From contig JABHYO010000082.1 of NCBI GenBank assembly GCA_018656865.1, positions 1 to 48,700 on the forward strand: a DNA stretch of 48,700 bases, written 5' to 3'. Below, in pieces: positions 40,279 to 48,700 of this stretch (positions are counted from its first letter, which is position 1; the number at the start of each line of letters is the position of its first letter). This stretch comes from Gammaproteobacteria bacterium. Its GTDB lineage: Bacteria; Pseudomonadota; Gammaproteobacteria; Pseudomonadales; Azotimanducaceae. The notes under the pieces were generated by a model that had not been told where the DNA came from, did no database searches, and was given only the letters and a program-made list of their open reading frames with translations. Both the position numbers and the translations under genes were made by a program.

Positions 40279-40718
40279 GCTCCCGATTCCCGGTTGAGCT
40301 GTTCTGCCCGATCACAGAAGGCGTCGACCATCGTATCTGCTGCATGTTCGAACACCTTTGCCAGCACCATGCCCGCCAGCCTGGAATCAAAATCGAAGCT
40401 CAGTGTCATCTCAACACGGCAACCATCCTCACCCAGTTGGTGGAAACGCCATTCGCCTTCAAGCGTCTTAAAGGGGCCATCCACCAGCGTCAAAGTCATC
40501 CGACCGGGTCGTTCAAGTCTGTTTCTTGTCGTGAAGCTGTGACGCACGCCTCCTCGGGCAATGGTCAGGCTCGCCACCATTTCATGCTCAGAACTCTCTA
40601 TGATCCTGCTTTCATCACACCAGGGCAGGAAGTCAGGATAGCCGTCAACGTCGTTGACGACATCGAACATCTGCGCCGCTGACAACGACAGGAGTGCAGA
40701 TCGATGGACCCGTTTCAA
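40275..40718 (-). CDS. ratA: START/polyketide-cyclase-like protein RatA
   Basis: This ligand-binding START-like protein of 147 residues includes the family signature SAAQMFDVVNDVDGYPDFLPWC. E. coli RatA was reported as a toxin that blocks 70S assembly; yeast Coq10 is related and acts in ubiquinone function. The start is TTG, directly abutting the stop of the upstream symporter gene, so translation is likely coupled. Confidence 0.92.
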   Translation of the reverse strand: MKRVHRSALLSLSAAQMFDVVNDVDGYPDFLPWCDESRIIESSEHEMVASLTIARGGVRHSFTTRNRLERPGRMTLTLVDGPFKTLEGEWRFHQLGEDGCRVEMTLSFDFDSRLAGMVLAKVFEHAADTMVDAFCDRAEQLNRESGA

Positions 40719-42071
40719 CTAGATAAAGCTCATAACAAAGACAACCAACACACCAAGCGGCGCAACAAATCGGATCAGTAACATCAGAACTGTTTTCAAC
40801 CAACCCGATAAATCACCGAGTTCCTCATCAAATATGGCGCGATTCAGGAACCAGCCGGTGAATGTTGCAATCAACACACCACCAAGCGGCAAAATAATAT
40901 TGTTGGAAACATAGTCCATCGTGTCGAAGAACGTCTTCTCCGGCAGGATCATCACATCGTCCCAGATGTTAAACGAGAAGGCGGTCCCCAGCCCCCAGAA
41001 CCAGGCCAAAACACCAATGCTGACTGCGGCGGCGGCACGGCTGACTTTAAGTTTTTCAACCAGCCAGGCAATGGCCGGTTCGACCAACGAGATTGCTGAG
41101 GTGATGGCGGCAAAAGTTACAAGAAGAAAAAATACTGTTCCAAACAATTGGCCGCCGCTCATCTGACCGAAGGCAATCGGAAGCGTGATGAACATCAATC
41201 CCGGACCGGCAGAACTCTCGAGACCATTGGCAAATACAATGGGAAAGATCACCATGCCCGAAAGCAGTGCCACCACGGTATCGAGTAGCGCAATAGTGGT
41301 GGCGGACCCAACAATGGATGCCGACTTCGGTAGATACGCACCGTAGGCCATGATCGCACCCATACCCAGGCTCAAGGTAAAGAAAGCCTGGCCCATGGCC
41401 ACCAGGACCGCATCTCCTGAGAAGTCTTCTGATTTGATCGAAAACAGAAATGTCATTCCTTCAAGAAAATGTCCCGAGGTCAGCGCCGCCCATAGAACCA
41501 GCGCCAGCAGTAAAATAAACAACATGGGCATCAGATACTTCACCGTCATCTCAAGCCCTTTGCCTACACCCCGCGCGGAGATCAATATCGTGCACGCCAT
41601 AAACAGTGAATGCCATCCTACAACTGCCCAGACATCCCCCGTCAGCGACTTGAAGGCATCGTTAGCAAAGGTGCTGTCGGCGCCAACGAAAGTGCCTGAG
41701 GCCATATCAAACAGATAAGCCACTGCCCAACCGGCAATGACAGCGTAGTACGACAGGATCATAAATCCGGCGAGCACACCCATCCAGCCAATTACCTGCC
41801 ATCCTGACCAGGCATTCGATCTGGCGGTTAGATCCTGCATGGTATTGATCGGGCTTTTTCGCCCGGCTCGACCGAGGATCGTTTCCGCTACCATGATGGG
41901 CATGCCGATCAGAAAAATGCAGACAAGGTAGGTAAGAACAAAGGCACCGCCGCCATTTTCACCCGCAACGTAAGGGAATCGCCAGATGTTACCGAGACCC
42001 ACCGCTGACCCTGCGGCGGCAAGGATAAACATGATCCGGGAGGACCACATGCCATGTACTGATTCAGACAC
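40719..42071 (-). CDS. Sodium-dependent neurotransmitter-type (NSS/SNF) symporter
   Basis: A 450-residue, about 11-helix inner-membrane transporter, with the NSS signature AAAGSAVGLGNIWRFPYVAGENGGGAF near the N-terminus. These proteins import amino acids with sodium. It stands between smpB and ratA, which are neighbours in E. coli, and its stop abuts ratA; it may be an insertion into that cluster. Substrate cannot be read. Confidence 0.92.
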   Translation of the reverse strand: MSESVHGMWSSRIMFILAAAGSAVGLGNIWRFPYVAGENGGGAFVLTYLVCIFLIGMPIMVAETILGRAGRKSPINTMQDLTARSNAWSGWQVIGWMGVLAGFMILSYYAVIAGWAVAYLFDMASGTFVGADSTFANDAFKSLTGDVWAVVGWHSLFMACTILISARGVGKGLEMTVKYLMPMLFILLLALVLWAALTSGHFLEGMTFLFSIKSEDFSGDAVLVAMGQAFFTLSLGMGAIMAYGAYLPKSASIVGSATTIALLDTVVALLSGMVIFPIVFANGLESSAGPGLMFITLPIAFGQMSGGQLFGTVFFLLVTFAAITSAISLVEPAIAWLVEKLKVSRAAAAVSIGVLAWFWGLGTAFSFNIWDDVMILPEKTFFDTMDYVSNNIILPLGGVLIATFTGWFLNRAIFDEELGDLSGWLKTVLMLLIRFVAPLGVLVVFVMSFI

Positions 42072-42191
42072 GATTTCGCCTTGTTCTCATTCTCAAAGGT
42101 ACGATTCTAAACAGCCTGGATTCAAGTACCAGAGTAATTTGGGCTCTCCGACACTGAGGCGTAAAAGCATTCATGTTTCGACCATAACATC

Positions 42192-42197
42192 TATAAT
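42192..42197 (+). promoter_or_regulatory. -10 box for smpB
   Basis: TATAAT stands 20 bases before the smpB ATG; the -35 is weak. The predicted start would give a short leader. Confidence 0.5.
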
Positions 42198-42217
42198 GAC
42201 GCCCCCTGGTGGAAATC

Positions 42218-42700
42218 ATGTCCAAAGATAAAAAGAAACCCAAGACACAATCCAGCACCATCTCCCTCAACAAGCGGGCAAAATTCGACTACCTCCTGCA
42301 CGATCGATTCGAAGCAGGACTCGCACTCGAAGGCTGGGAAGTGAAGTCGCTTAGGGCTGGCAAATGTCAGCTCATGGATACCTACGTCCTGCTAAAAAGT
42401 GGTGAGGCTTTTCTACTCGGCTGCAACATGACGCCACTACCCTCCGCATCGAGGGACGTCATCGTCGATCCACAAAGAACCCGTAAACTTCTCCTGCACA
42501 AAAAAGAAATCGCTCGACTCATTGGCGCAACACAACAGAAAGGGCAAACCTGTATTCCTGTTGCCCTGTACTGGAAAAACAACCGGGTAAAGTGCGAGAT
42601 CGCACTCGCGACCGGCAAGAAAGAACACGACAAGCGCGCCACCATGAAAGAGAGGGACTGGAACCGGGACAAAGGGCGTCTGCTGAAGCAAACCAATTGA
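42218..42700 (+). CDS. smpB: SsrA-binding protein SmpB
   Basis: SmpB is the tmRNA partner in rescue of stalled ribosomes. The core [26 protein letters not shown] near 23 and the C-terminal [15 protein letters not shown] helix are conserved. The ATG at 42218 has GGTGG 5 bases before it and gives 160 residues; the GTG at 42209 is less likely. The ssrA gene follows in the same orientation. Confidence 0.96.
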   Translation: MSKDKKKPKTQSSTISLNKRAKFDYLLHDRFEAGLALEGWEVKSLRAGKCQLMDTYVLLKSGEAFLLGCNMTPLPSASRDVIVDPQRTRKLLLHKKEIARLIGATQQKGQTCIPVALYWKNNRVKCEIALATGKKEHDKRATMKERDWNRDKGRLLKQTN

Positions 42701-42728
42701 ACTATCTGATTTAAGCCCCATCTAGAGG

Positions 42729-42734
42729 TATAAT
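42729..42734 (+). promoter_or_regulatory. -10 box for ssrA
   Basis: TATAAT lies about 105 bases before the mature tmRNA 5' end; the -35 is weak (CTGATT at 42706). The leader contains an inverted repeat (CCAGC-TTT-GCTGG). Confidence 0.5.
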
Positions 42735-42839
42735 GGATTATCCCTTTCGCCATTTCCTTTTTAGCGCTGGTTTATGCACCAAAAAGAGAAATGGCTTACG
42801 GGTAGATTCCTTTACCAGCTTTGCTGGCAAAGAATCACT

Positions 42840-43218
42840 GGGGGCGACTTGGCTTCGACGCCGGTTACGAAACCCGAGGTGCATGCCGAGAGGGTAGTGA
42901 CTCTCGTTAAAAAATCGCTGTAACTTTTATAGTTGCCAATGACGAAAACTACGCACTCGCCGCTTAATTAGCTCTTAACGAGCCGTTTAGGCTAAGCGAA
43001 ACCCGGGGCGAATGTGCCCATGTATTCAAACCGGGTGCTCGACTCATGGGATCGCTGCCAGACCCCGCTTGTGGTTAAAGCAGCTAAACTAAAAGCAAGC
43101 TCGCCTTTCGAACCCTGTTTGCCGGGTCAGCGAAAGGTTAAATAATAGACAAACTATGTATGTAGAGCCGAAGGCAGAGAACTGACGGACGCGGGTTCGA
43201 TTCCCGCCGCCTCCACCA
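42840..43218 (+). ncRNA. ssrA: Transfer-messenger RNA (tmRNA)
   Basis: The 5' GGGGGCG and 3' CGCCTCC-ACCA form the acceptor stem, and GGTTCGATTCC is the T-arm. The tag-coding stretch reads ANDENYALAA followed by TAA (42935-42967), preceded by TATAGTT. CCA is encoded. At 379 bases it is close to E. coli ssrA in length. Confidence 0.97.
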
Positions 43219-43220
43219 AA

Positions 43221-43250
43221 CACTTTTGACTACTCTGTAGTCAAAACGTG
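43221..43250 (+). terminator. Hairpin after tmRNA
   Basis: TTTTGACTAC (43224-43233) and GTAGTCAAAA (43237-43246) close a three-base loop, with CAC/GTG extending the stem past one bulged C. It starts 2 bases after the CCA; no U tract follows. Confidence 0.55.
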
Positions 43251-43261
43251 TGCCGAAAACC

Positions 43262-43300
43262 ACATGCATTTTGATGTATATCTGACATCAAAATGCATGT
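43262..43300. repeat. 16-base-pair perfect hairpin downstream of tmRNA
   Basis: ACATGCATTTTGATGT (43262-43277) and ACATCAAAATGCATGT (43285-43300) close a 7-base loop. Its right arm begins the first copy of the direct repeat. Confidence 0.8.
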
Positions 43301-43468
43301 AGTGAAAGGCTACCCGAAAAATCCCTACACGTGCCGAAGATCGCGGGCGACAGCAACTGGAGCCCGGCATCGGGCGAAGTTGCGAGAGCCATCGCGAACG
43401 CTATTTGAAAATGCATCTAGTGAAAGGCTACCCGAAAAATCCCTACACGTGCCGAAGATCGCGGGCGA
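43290..43468. repeat. 61-base direct repeat pair in the tmRNA flank
   Basis: Copies at 43290-43350 and 43408-43468 differ at a single base near their left end (ATGCATG/CTAG). Both contain AGTGAAAGGCTACCCGAAAA, then TCCCTACACG, then GAAGATCGCGGGCGA. Between them is a stem-loop (GCAACT 43353-43358 with AGTTGC 43378-43383; inner GCCCG/CGGGC). No gene is seen. Confidence 0.85.
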
Positions 43469-43493
43469 GAGCTGCTGCAGCAAGTCCGTCGGA

Positions 43494-43895
43494 CTAGCCT
43501 GAATCCTCTTTGCTAACAGGCGTTAACCTGGCTGTTGAAGTTCCCTTTGCGAGGACCTTCCCCGATTCGTCTCGCAATTCACCTTCTACAAAGGTGATAT
43601 TGCGACCAAGCCGCTCAATCCAGCCCACGGCTGTCACAATTTGACCAACAAGAGCTGGCCTGTAAAAAGCCACCTTGATTTCCAGTGTATTGCAGAAAAC
43701 TTCATCGCCTGCAACGGCGTTGACCGCATGCGCCATGGCGGAATCAATCCATGCTGTGACGTAACCGCCCTGTGCTACTGCATGGCAATGATGATCGGCG
43801 ACGAGAAACTGTAACTCCGCCCGACCGTCCGGATCCTGAAGGATATCGCCCTGAATACCCAGCCCACCGAGCAAACGCGATTTTACTTCATCCAC
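43494..43895 (-). CDS. PaaI-like hotdog thioesterase
   Basis: The 133-residue single hotdog domain shows the PaaI/YdiI-type pattern HCHAVAQGGYVTAWIDSAMAHAV near 36 and LEIKVAFYRPALVG near 70. It likely hydrolyses an acyl-CoA; the substrate is unknown. The start is GTG with AAGGA about 10 bases before. The stop is followed by the tmRNA flank. Confidence 0.78.
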   Translation of the reverse strand: MDEVKSRLLGGLGIQGDILQDPDGRAELQFLVADHHCHAVAQGGYVTAWIDSAMAHAVNAVAGDEVFCNTLEIKVAFYRPALVGQIVTAVGWIERLGRNITFVEGELRDESGKVLAKGTSTARLTPVSKEDSG

Positions 43896-44059
43896 GCGTT
43901 AAACATCCTTTCAAAAAGGCTAGATTGTCAGGGAAGCCGATCATTAAGTCTACGGTGGAGATCCTGACACAACCCGCCTTCGATCAAGATGACAAAGGCG
44001 GGATCTTTCAAGTTCGCCGATTCGCACGCGAATCTGCTCCGCTCAAGATGACAAAAAGC

Positions 44060-44088
44060 GAGATCCTTCGCCTTTGGCTCAGGATGAC
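44060..44088. repeat. Dispersed GATCCTTCG...CAGGATGAC repeat overlapping a stop codon
   Basis: This unit has the clearest form (GAGATCCTTCGCC, then GGCTCAGGATGAC). On the minus strand its end codes the last residues and TGA stop of the carotenoid oxygenase. Degenerate units lie between 43965 and 44055. Confidence 0.6.
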
Positions 44089-45542
44089 GTCGTGGTGAAG
44101 ACCTCTGGCGTGTAAAAGCCGTGAAACTGGTGCGGTACATGGTGCTTCAGTTTCGCCGCACAAACCTGGTCATTGATATCGTCAGCCCTGTAAATCTGCA
44201 ACTCGCTCAAATGTTCGAAACCGTTGTACACCACTTCCAACAGATAGCCATCATCTTCGTTCCTGGCGTTTACCTTTGGTGCGAACAGGGGTTCTGAACC
44301 ATAGTAGCCGGGCGGTAAAGTTACGACTGTGGAATCCCCATCATGGGTCACGCGAGAGATTGCGTTGAAGAAACTGTTGGCGCCATTGTCCACAGAGCAG
44401 GCCGTGTATGTGACATCGTTCTTTTTCCCGGCAAGGGATGTGTTGAATGTCGGGAATTCAGACTCTACATCGGTGATCTGTTCAGCACGTAGCGCGCCGG
44501 TTTTCATATTGAGGTAGTAGCGCTGATAGATTCCACCACCAAACCGACCATCGGGATTGAAAACATCAGAGAGCGTGTCGTTAGCTTCAAAGTTGTCCTG
44601 GAACATACCGTCCACGATGATTTCATCGCCTGCTTCATAAGCATTGCCAAAATGAATGATGGCCCCTGGATCGGTTTCAAAGCGCTTTACTTCAGTCAGT
44701 GTTTCCAGATCCACCACAACCACCTGCATGGGAATGGTGGTATCGAAAATCACCTGATCGGAGATCGTTCTTGTGCCGCAGATCACCGGCAGCATATTGC
44801 CGAAAACAATCGAGCCGATGAAGAAAAGGGCGTACTTGTCGCTCAGGGCAAAGTCGTGACAAAAAGGAAAGTTCTCGAGGGGTATCTGGTTCTTGCGGAA
44901 GAGCACGCCCTGTGGGTTGATTCGATACATGTTGAGGCAGGGCTTTGGACCCTTCAAGCCAAAACCGGATACACCGGCACCAAAATTGATGTAGTCACCC
45001 GTACCCACATGGACCTTGCCATGCGCGCTGAACACCATTGACGATTCAAGTTGGCCGTCGTAGGTAAATTCACCAACAGTCTCAAGCGATCCGGGTTTCA
45101 GCTTCCAGGGTTTACCACCCTCATTCAGGGCCAGAAGGTGACCGCCGTGATAGACGGTATTGGTATTCGCAGGATTAGCCGGCATCTTCAAAATGTTCTT
45201 CATGACGCCACCGGGGATCTGCGTGCCAAAGCCGCGATAGAGTACTTCCTGGGCGGCCGTTTCCTCGATGTACTTGGGCGTTCGGACATAGCGATTTCTG
45301 AAATGTGCTTTACCTTCGTTAAAGGTAAAGGCGCACAACATGCCGTCGCCATCAAACCAGTGGCCGTAGGCTTCGCCGCCAATTTTCTGCCTGCCGGGAC
45401 CGTTTCTGAAAAATGTTCCCTTGAGGTCTGTAGGGATCTCACCTTCGAGATCTTCCAACTGGTAGTCATATTCGGCATCGAGATTCTCAAGACCACCGTG
45501 GCAGCTGGGAATCTCGTTGGCGCCTTTTTCTTGAACACTCAT
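44079..45542 (-). CDS. Carotenoid oxygenase (RPE65/CCD family)
   Basis: A non-heme iron dioxygenase-type enzyme of 487 residues that cleaves carotenoids, apocarotenoids or stilbenes. All four iron-binding histidines are in place: His174 (SAHGK), His229 (FCHDF), His297 (IIHFGNAYE) and His474 (FHGFYTPE). The N-terminal DLKGTFFRNGPG is typical. The ATG at 45542 has a strong GAGGAGAG site; the longer frame to 45935 overlaps hemH and is discarded. Substrate unknown. Confidence 0.9.
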   Translation of the reverse strand: MSVQEKGANEIPSCHGGLENLDAEYDYQLEDLEGEIPTDLKGTFFRNGPGRQKIGGEAYGHWFDGDGMLCAFTFNEGKAHFRNRYVRTPKYIEETAAQEVLYRGFGTQIPGGVMKNILKMPANPANTNTVYHGGHLLALNEGGKPWKLKPGSLETVGEFTYDGQLESSMVFSAHGKVHVGTGDYINFGAGVSGFGLKGPKPCLNMYRINPQGVLFRKNQIPLENFPFCHDFALSDKYALFFIGSIVFGNMLPVICGTRTISDQVIFDTTIPMQVVVVDLETLTEVKRFETDPGAIIHFGNAYEAGDEIIVDGMFQDNFEANDTLSDVFNPDGRFGGGIYQRYYLNMKTGALRAEQITDVESEFPTFNTSLAGKKNDVTYTACSVDNGANSFFNAISRVTHDGDSTVVTLPPGYYGSEPLFAPKVNARNEDDGYLLEVVYNGFEHLSELQIYRADDINDQVCAAKLKHHVPHQFHGFYTPEVFTTTSS

Positions 45543-45639
45543 CTTTGCTCTCCTCTCTTGATACCATATTAGACCATAATGTTTTCTCCTGCGGTGTGTG
45601 TCATTTTTGTGACGAGCACCCAAGATGACTGGATATTGA

Positions 45640-46599
45640 ATGAAGAAGTCTACGGCCATCGTTCTGGTGAATCTCGGCACTCCTGATGGGCCCGATGAGG
45701 ATTCCATCCGGCGATACCTGAAGCAATTCCTATCGGACCCACGGGTTGTCGACTGGCCTCGCTGGCTGTGGCTTCCCATTCTCAACCAGATCATCCTTCG
45801 AACCCGACCGGCAAAACTGGTCGAAAAGTACAAGATGATCTGGGGGACAAAGGACGGCCCCATCCGCAACATCACCCATGCTCTCACCAATCGACTGCAG
45901 CATCTGATGCCGGATGTCCCGGTGCACTTCGCCATGACCTATGGTCGACCCTCAGTATCTGAAACACTCGACCAATTAGCAGATGTCGAGCATATTTTGG
46001 TAGTCCCGCTTTTCCCCCAGGCTGCAGGAGCAACAACAGGATCTGTCAGAGATGCGTTTGACCGCGCGCGCGCTAGCCGCGGGGGCCAATGGCAGGTCAG
46101 CTGGATCAACGACTACTGTGCTCATCCGGGATATATTAAAGCCATAGGCGATTCCGTCCGCCGCGCAAAGAGCTACCGCAATGGAAAACCAAGGCTGGTG
46201 TTTTCATTTCACGGCATTCCACAGTCTCAGTCTCGAGCCGGTGATTCTTATGCTGATCAGTGCCAGGAAACCGCAAGCCTTGTCGCCGCAAATCTGAATC
46301 TGCCTACTGACCGTTGGATGGTGACGTATCAATCACGATTCGGACCTCTGCCTTGGCTTCAGCCCTATACTGACAAGACCTTGGCGGCGCTACCTGAACA
46401 GGGTATCAAGGATGTACTGGTGGTTTGCCCCGGTTTTTCAGTCGATTGCCTCGAGACGATTGAAGAGATACGTGTGCTGAACCGGGATATCTTCCTTGCC
46501 GCCGGTGGTGAGGGGTTTGCTTACGTGAAGGCGCTCAACGCCTCCTGGGGCCACGCTGATGTACTTAAGCAGGTGGTTGGACCGAAACTAACTGACTAA
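45640..46599 (+). CDS. hemH: Ferrochelatase
   Basis: HemH inserts Fe2+ into protoporphyrin IX, the last step of heme synthesis. VLVNLGTPDGP at the start, the catalytic His in FSFHGIPQSQS near 190 and the CPGFSVDCLETIEE block near 265 are present. The 319 residues are normal. It diverges from the carotenoid oxygenase and its stop overlaps that of the next gene by 4 bases. Confidence 0.95.
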   Translation: MKKSTAIVLVNLGTPDGPDEDSIRRYLKQFLSDPRVVDWPRWLWLPILNQIILRTRPAKLVEKYKMIWGTKDGPIRNITHALTNRLQHLMPDVPVHFAMTYGRPSVSETLDQLADVEHILVVPLFPQAAGATTGSVRDAFDRARASRGGQWQVSWINDYCAHPGYIKAIGDSVRRAKSYRNGKPRLVFSFHGIPQSQSRAGDSYADQCQETASLVAANLNLPTDRWMVTYQSRFGPLPWLQPYTDKTLAALPEQGIKDVLVVCPGFSVDCLETIEEIRVLNRDIFLAAGGEGFAYVKALNASWGHADVLKQVVGPKLTD

Positions 46600-47420
46600 T
46601 CCTGGCCGCGGCTCGACTCTTCCTCCGCCGCCGATTCGGCTTCGGCTGGGACCTCGCCTTCCGGCTCCGGTGCTTTGTAATTGAAACCGGCGACACGATC
46701 ACGACCCTGTTCCACTGCAAACTCCAGCGCTTTGCTTGCATGAGCAATCAGATCTTCGGTTGATTCAGTCCCATGGAAACAGGTAATCCCGCCTGAAGCG
46801 GTAACGTGCAGATCGTCATCGTCCTTGATCTTGATCTGACTGATGAGCTGACTGATACGATGAATGATCATAACGGCATCTTCTTCAGATGCACCTGACA
46901 GCAGCAGGCCAAAAATATCCGAACCCAGCCTGGAAACAACATCAACTTCACGCAGTGCAGCCTTAACGATTCGCGTAAACAGCTGCAGCGTTTCATTGGC
47001 ACTGGCGAGTCCATGGTTATCAACAATGTGGTTAAACTGATCGACCTGAAGCACGGCAACGGTGAATTCATAGCTGCCCCGTTCGCTCATGGCACTGTGT
47101 TGAAGCAGAACCTCTTTGAAATGACTTTCGTTGTAGCAGCCTGTTAACTCATCCAGTGTTGTTATTGCAGACAAGTTTTCCCTGACCTTTACCAGCTCGT
47201 CACGAACCGCTTCAAGCTCTGATTCAGCTTCGGTTGCACGTACCTCCAGGGTATTCAACGCCTTGTTGATAACGAGGATCGGCGCTACCATCATGACAGC
47301 CATGGCAATACCGATGACCACCCATTGCTCCGTGCTACCCCCCGGCAATAGAAAGAGGATCAACCCGTAAACCAGAATGGTGTTGATGCCAATCAGCAGG
47401 TGGATTCTAATCTTGTTCAT
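46596..47420 (-). CDS. Membrane protein with degenerate GGDEF domain
   Basis: Two membrane helices (about 5-25 and 32-52), a coiled coil (about 56-88) and a GGDEF-family domain (about 88-250) with a Glu/Pro/Ala-rich tail. The signature reads GSDIF (166-170) instead of GGDEF, and the metal/substrate block is altered (VDQFNHIVDNHG). Diguanylate cyclase activity is therefore unlikely; a binding or regulatory role is possible. Confidence 0.8.
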   Translation of the reverse strand: MNKIRIHLLIGINTILVYGLILFLLPGGSTEQWVVIGIAMAVMMVAPILVINKALNTLEVRATEAESELEAVRDELVKVRENLSAITTLDELTGCYNESHFKEVLLQHSAMSERGSYEFTVAVLQVDQFNHIVDNHGLASANETLQLFTRIVKAALREVDVVSRLGSDIFGLLLSGASEEDAVMIIHRISQLISQIKIKDDDDLHVTASGGITCFHGTESTEDLIAHASKALEFAVEQGRDRVAGFNYKAPEPEGEVPAEAESAAEEESSRGQD

Positions 47421-47529
47421 CTGCGCCCGTCGGCCCTTAACCCGAACATATAGCCCGGCTCATGTGGATACGTGATAATAAAGTAATCAGGTCCAACCAT
47501 AAAGCACCCAGAACATAGCGGAATACACC

Positions 47530-48700
47530 ATGAACACACTCTTTTTCCTCCTTTCACTAGTTTTCGGCTGGCAGGCGTGGAATCTATACCATCCTGCATT
47601 TACGAACTCGAAAATGGCGGCTGTCAGCTTTCTGGGCGGGTGGCTCACCGGTGAACTCGCACCGCTGGTTGTCTTCTGGCAGATCCTTGGCGTGGCTTTC
47701 TTCGTGCTACTCGGTGCCGTCTCAGGGCTTTTTGGCGCTATTGGATTTCTTATCTGCCTCGCCTCCTGGGCGACGATGGCATTTTACTACTATGAATCCA
47801 CATTTGCGGAGGCAGAAACATCGCTTGCCTTGAAAGAAGGCCTGGGAGAAGACTTCGAATCGCAAATCGATGATGTCTTCAGGGAGCGATTCCCGTCCGA
47901 TCCCGACCGAAACCTGATTCGCCATCCCTTAAGTCATGACGACCCTCTGGTTGAAGTTATCAAGGATGTCCCGTTCGGGGATCATCGCCAGACGCTCGAC
48001 ATAAGACGGGCCAGGTCATCTGCAACGGAGTCTCCGAAGCCCGTACTACTGCAGATCCACGGCGGTGCCTGGACCGAGAAAATTGGCAGCAAAAATGAAC
48101 AGGGACTACCCCTCATGAACCACATGGCCAAGCGGGACTGGATTTGCGTCGCGACGTCCTACCGCCTAAGCCCAAGCGCCACGTTCCCCGAGCATATTAT
48201 CGACTGCAAGCAGGCGCTCATCTGGATCAAGGATCACATTCATGAATACGGCGGCGACCCGGATTTTATTGTCGTCACGGGCGGCTCCGCCGGTGGCCAC
48301 CTGTCATCTCTCTGCACCCTCTCCGCCAATCACGCTGAATTCCAGCCCGGATGTGAGGATCGGGACACCACCGTGCAGGGTGCAGTACCCTTCTACGGTG
48401 TCTATGACTTCACCGACTCTCACGATCTGCACCACCATCAAGGGCTGGTCGAGTACCTGGAGGACAAGATCCTGAAACTTGATCTTGCCGGTAATGAGGA
48501 GTTCTACAGGGAAGCGTCACCCTATTTTCATATCAACGAAGATGCGCCGCCCTGCCTCATCGTCCACGGTGACAGCGATACACTGATTCCTGTCGCCTGC
48601 GGACGTGTATTCGCTGATGAGCTGAAGCGGGTGTCAAAAAACCCGGTTGTCTACCTCGAATGCAAGGGTGCCCAGCATGCCTTTGACCAGCTGCCGTCGA
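47530..48700 (+). CDS. Alpha/beta hydrolase (esterase/lipase-like), cut by window end
   Basis: The frame is open from the ATG at 47530 to the last base (390 codons). The N-terminus has two or three membrane helices (about 2-20 and 47-87). The hydrolase domain has the oxyanion motif HGGAW (177-181), the nucleophile elbow GGSAGG (Ser253), Asp350 in HGDSDTLIP and His383. The arrangement resembles BD-FAE/HSL-type esterases. Substrate unknown; the C-terminus is missing from the window. Confidence 0.82.
   Translation, partial: MNTLFFLLSLVFGWQAWNLYHPAFTNSKMAAVSFLGGWLTGELAPLVVFWQILGVAFFVLLGAVSGLFGAIGFLICLASWATMAFYYYESTFAEAETSLALKEGLGEDFESQIDDVFRERFPSDPDRNLIRHPLSHDDPLVEVIKDVPFGDHRQTLDIRRARSSATESPKPVLLQIHGGAWTEKIGSKNEQGLPLMNHMAKRDWICVATSYRLSPSATFPEHIIDCKQALIWIKDHIHEYGGDPDFIVVTGGSAGGHLSSLCTLSANHAEFQPGCEDRDTTVQGAVPFYGVYDFTDSHDLHHHQGLVEYLEDKILKLDLAGNEEFYREASPYFHINEDAPPCLIVHGDSDTLIPVACGRVFADELKRVSKNPVVYLECKGAQHAFDQLPS

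Noticed and set aside
43290-43468. attL/attR of an integrated element at tmRNA.
   Set aside because: The repeats do not contain the tmRNA 3' end and no integrase or cargo lies between them.
43483-43495. AGTCCGTCGGACT palindrome at the thioesterase stop as a fifth copy of the inverted-end element.
   Set aside because: Only a few bases match the element ends and no internal block is present.
44079-45935. A 618-codon minus-strand frame including the carotenoid oxygenase.
   Set aside because: The extra N-terminus is the antisense of hemH; the ATG at 45542 has a strong ribosome-binding site and the family N-terminus.

Overview
The window reads as housekeeping chromosome of a gammaproteobacterium. 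Gene order matches the Pseudomonadales and marine relatives: dksA-gluQ-cbrB-like-pcnB, tRNA-fMet-rimP-nusA-infB-rbfA-truB-rpsO-pnp, greA-carB-carA-dapB-dnaJ-dnaK-grpE-hrcA, and recN-fur-bamE-rnfH-ratA-smpB-ssrA. Base composition is even and I see no phage, integrase, transposase or CRISPR. A PQQ-type dehydrogenase, a carotenoid oxygenase and two sodium symporters fit a free-living, perhaps marine, heterotroph. I cannot name the genus.

Layout. 1-4687: dksA, gluQ, an NtrC/CbrB-like sigma54 activator, a 483-base gap holding a candidate CrcZ-like small RNA, and pcnB. 4758-8259: acs and a membrane cytochrome c/PQQ-dehydrogenase fusion. 8393-10292: an alanine/sodium symporter and a DUF123 protein. 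10301-19097 (minus): the initiator-tRNA/nusA/infB/rpsO/pnp cluster. 19377-25564 (minus): tRNA-Leu, secG, tpiA, glmM, folP, ftsH, rlmE; yhbY diverges. 25984-37157 (minus): greA, carBA, dapB, dnaJK, grpE, hrcA. 37440-43218: recN, fur, bamE, rnfH, ratA, a sodium symporter, smpB and tmRNA. 43494-48700: a thioesterase, a carotenoid oxygenase, hemH, a degenerate GGDEF protein and a cut-off alpha/beta hydrolase.

The genes are ordinary; the interest lies between them. (1) A family of about 125-base elements with 14-base inverted ends (TAGTTTCCGTCCGA / TCGGACAGGAACTA) occurs four times. The first triplet of an end is exactly the TAG stop of dksA, dnaK and the symporter, and the AGGA of the other end sits at ribosome-binding distance from gluQ and dnaJ. 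The element thus bridges operon genes with a stop codon at one end and a ribosome-binding site at the other. (2) Between the CbrB-like gene and pcnB, where Pseudomonas encodes CrcZ, lies an A-rich segment with Hfq-type AAYAAYAA motifs, a hairpin and a UUCG terminator. The kinase gene cbrA is absent and the regulator's receiver has lost its phospho-acceptor Asp. (3) The leaders of rimP-nusA and carAB both contain intrinsic terminators close to the start codon; the rimP leader also has mutually exclusive antiterminator pairing.

The genes cover transcription and translation control (DksA, NusA, GreA, IF2, RbfA, RimP, PNPase, tmRNA/SmpB), protein quality control (FtsH, DnaK/DnaJ/GrpE), acetate entry, and biosynthesis of pyrimidines/arginine, lysine, folate, heme and peptidoglycan precursors.
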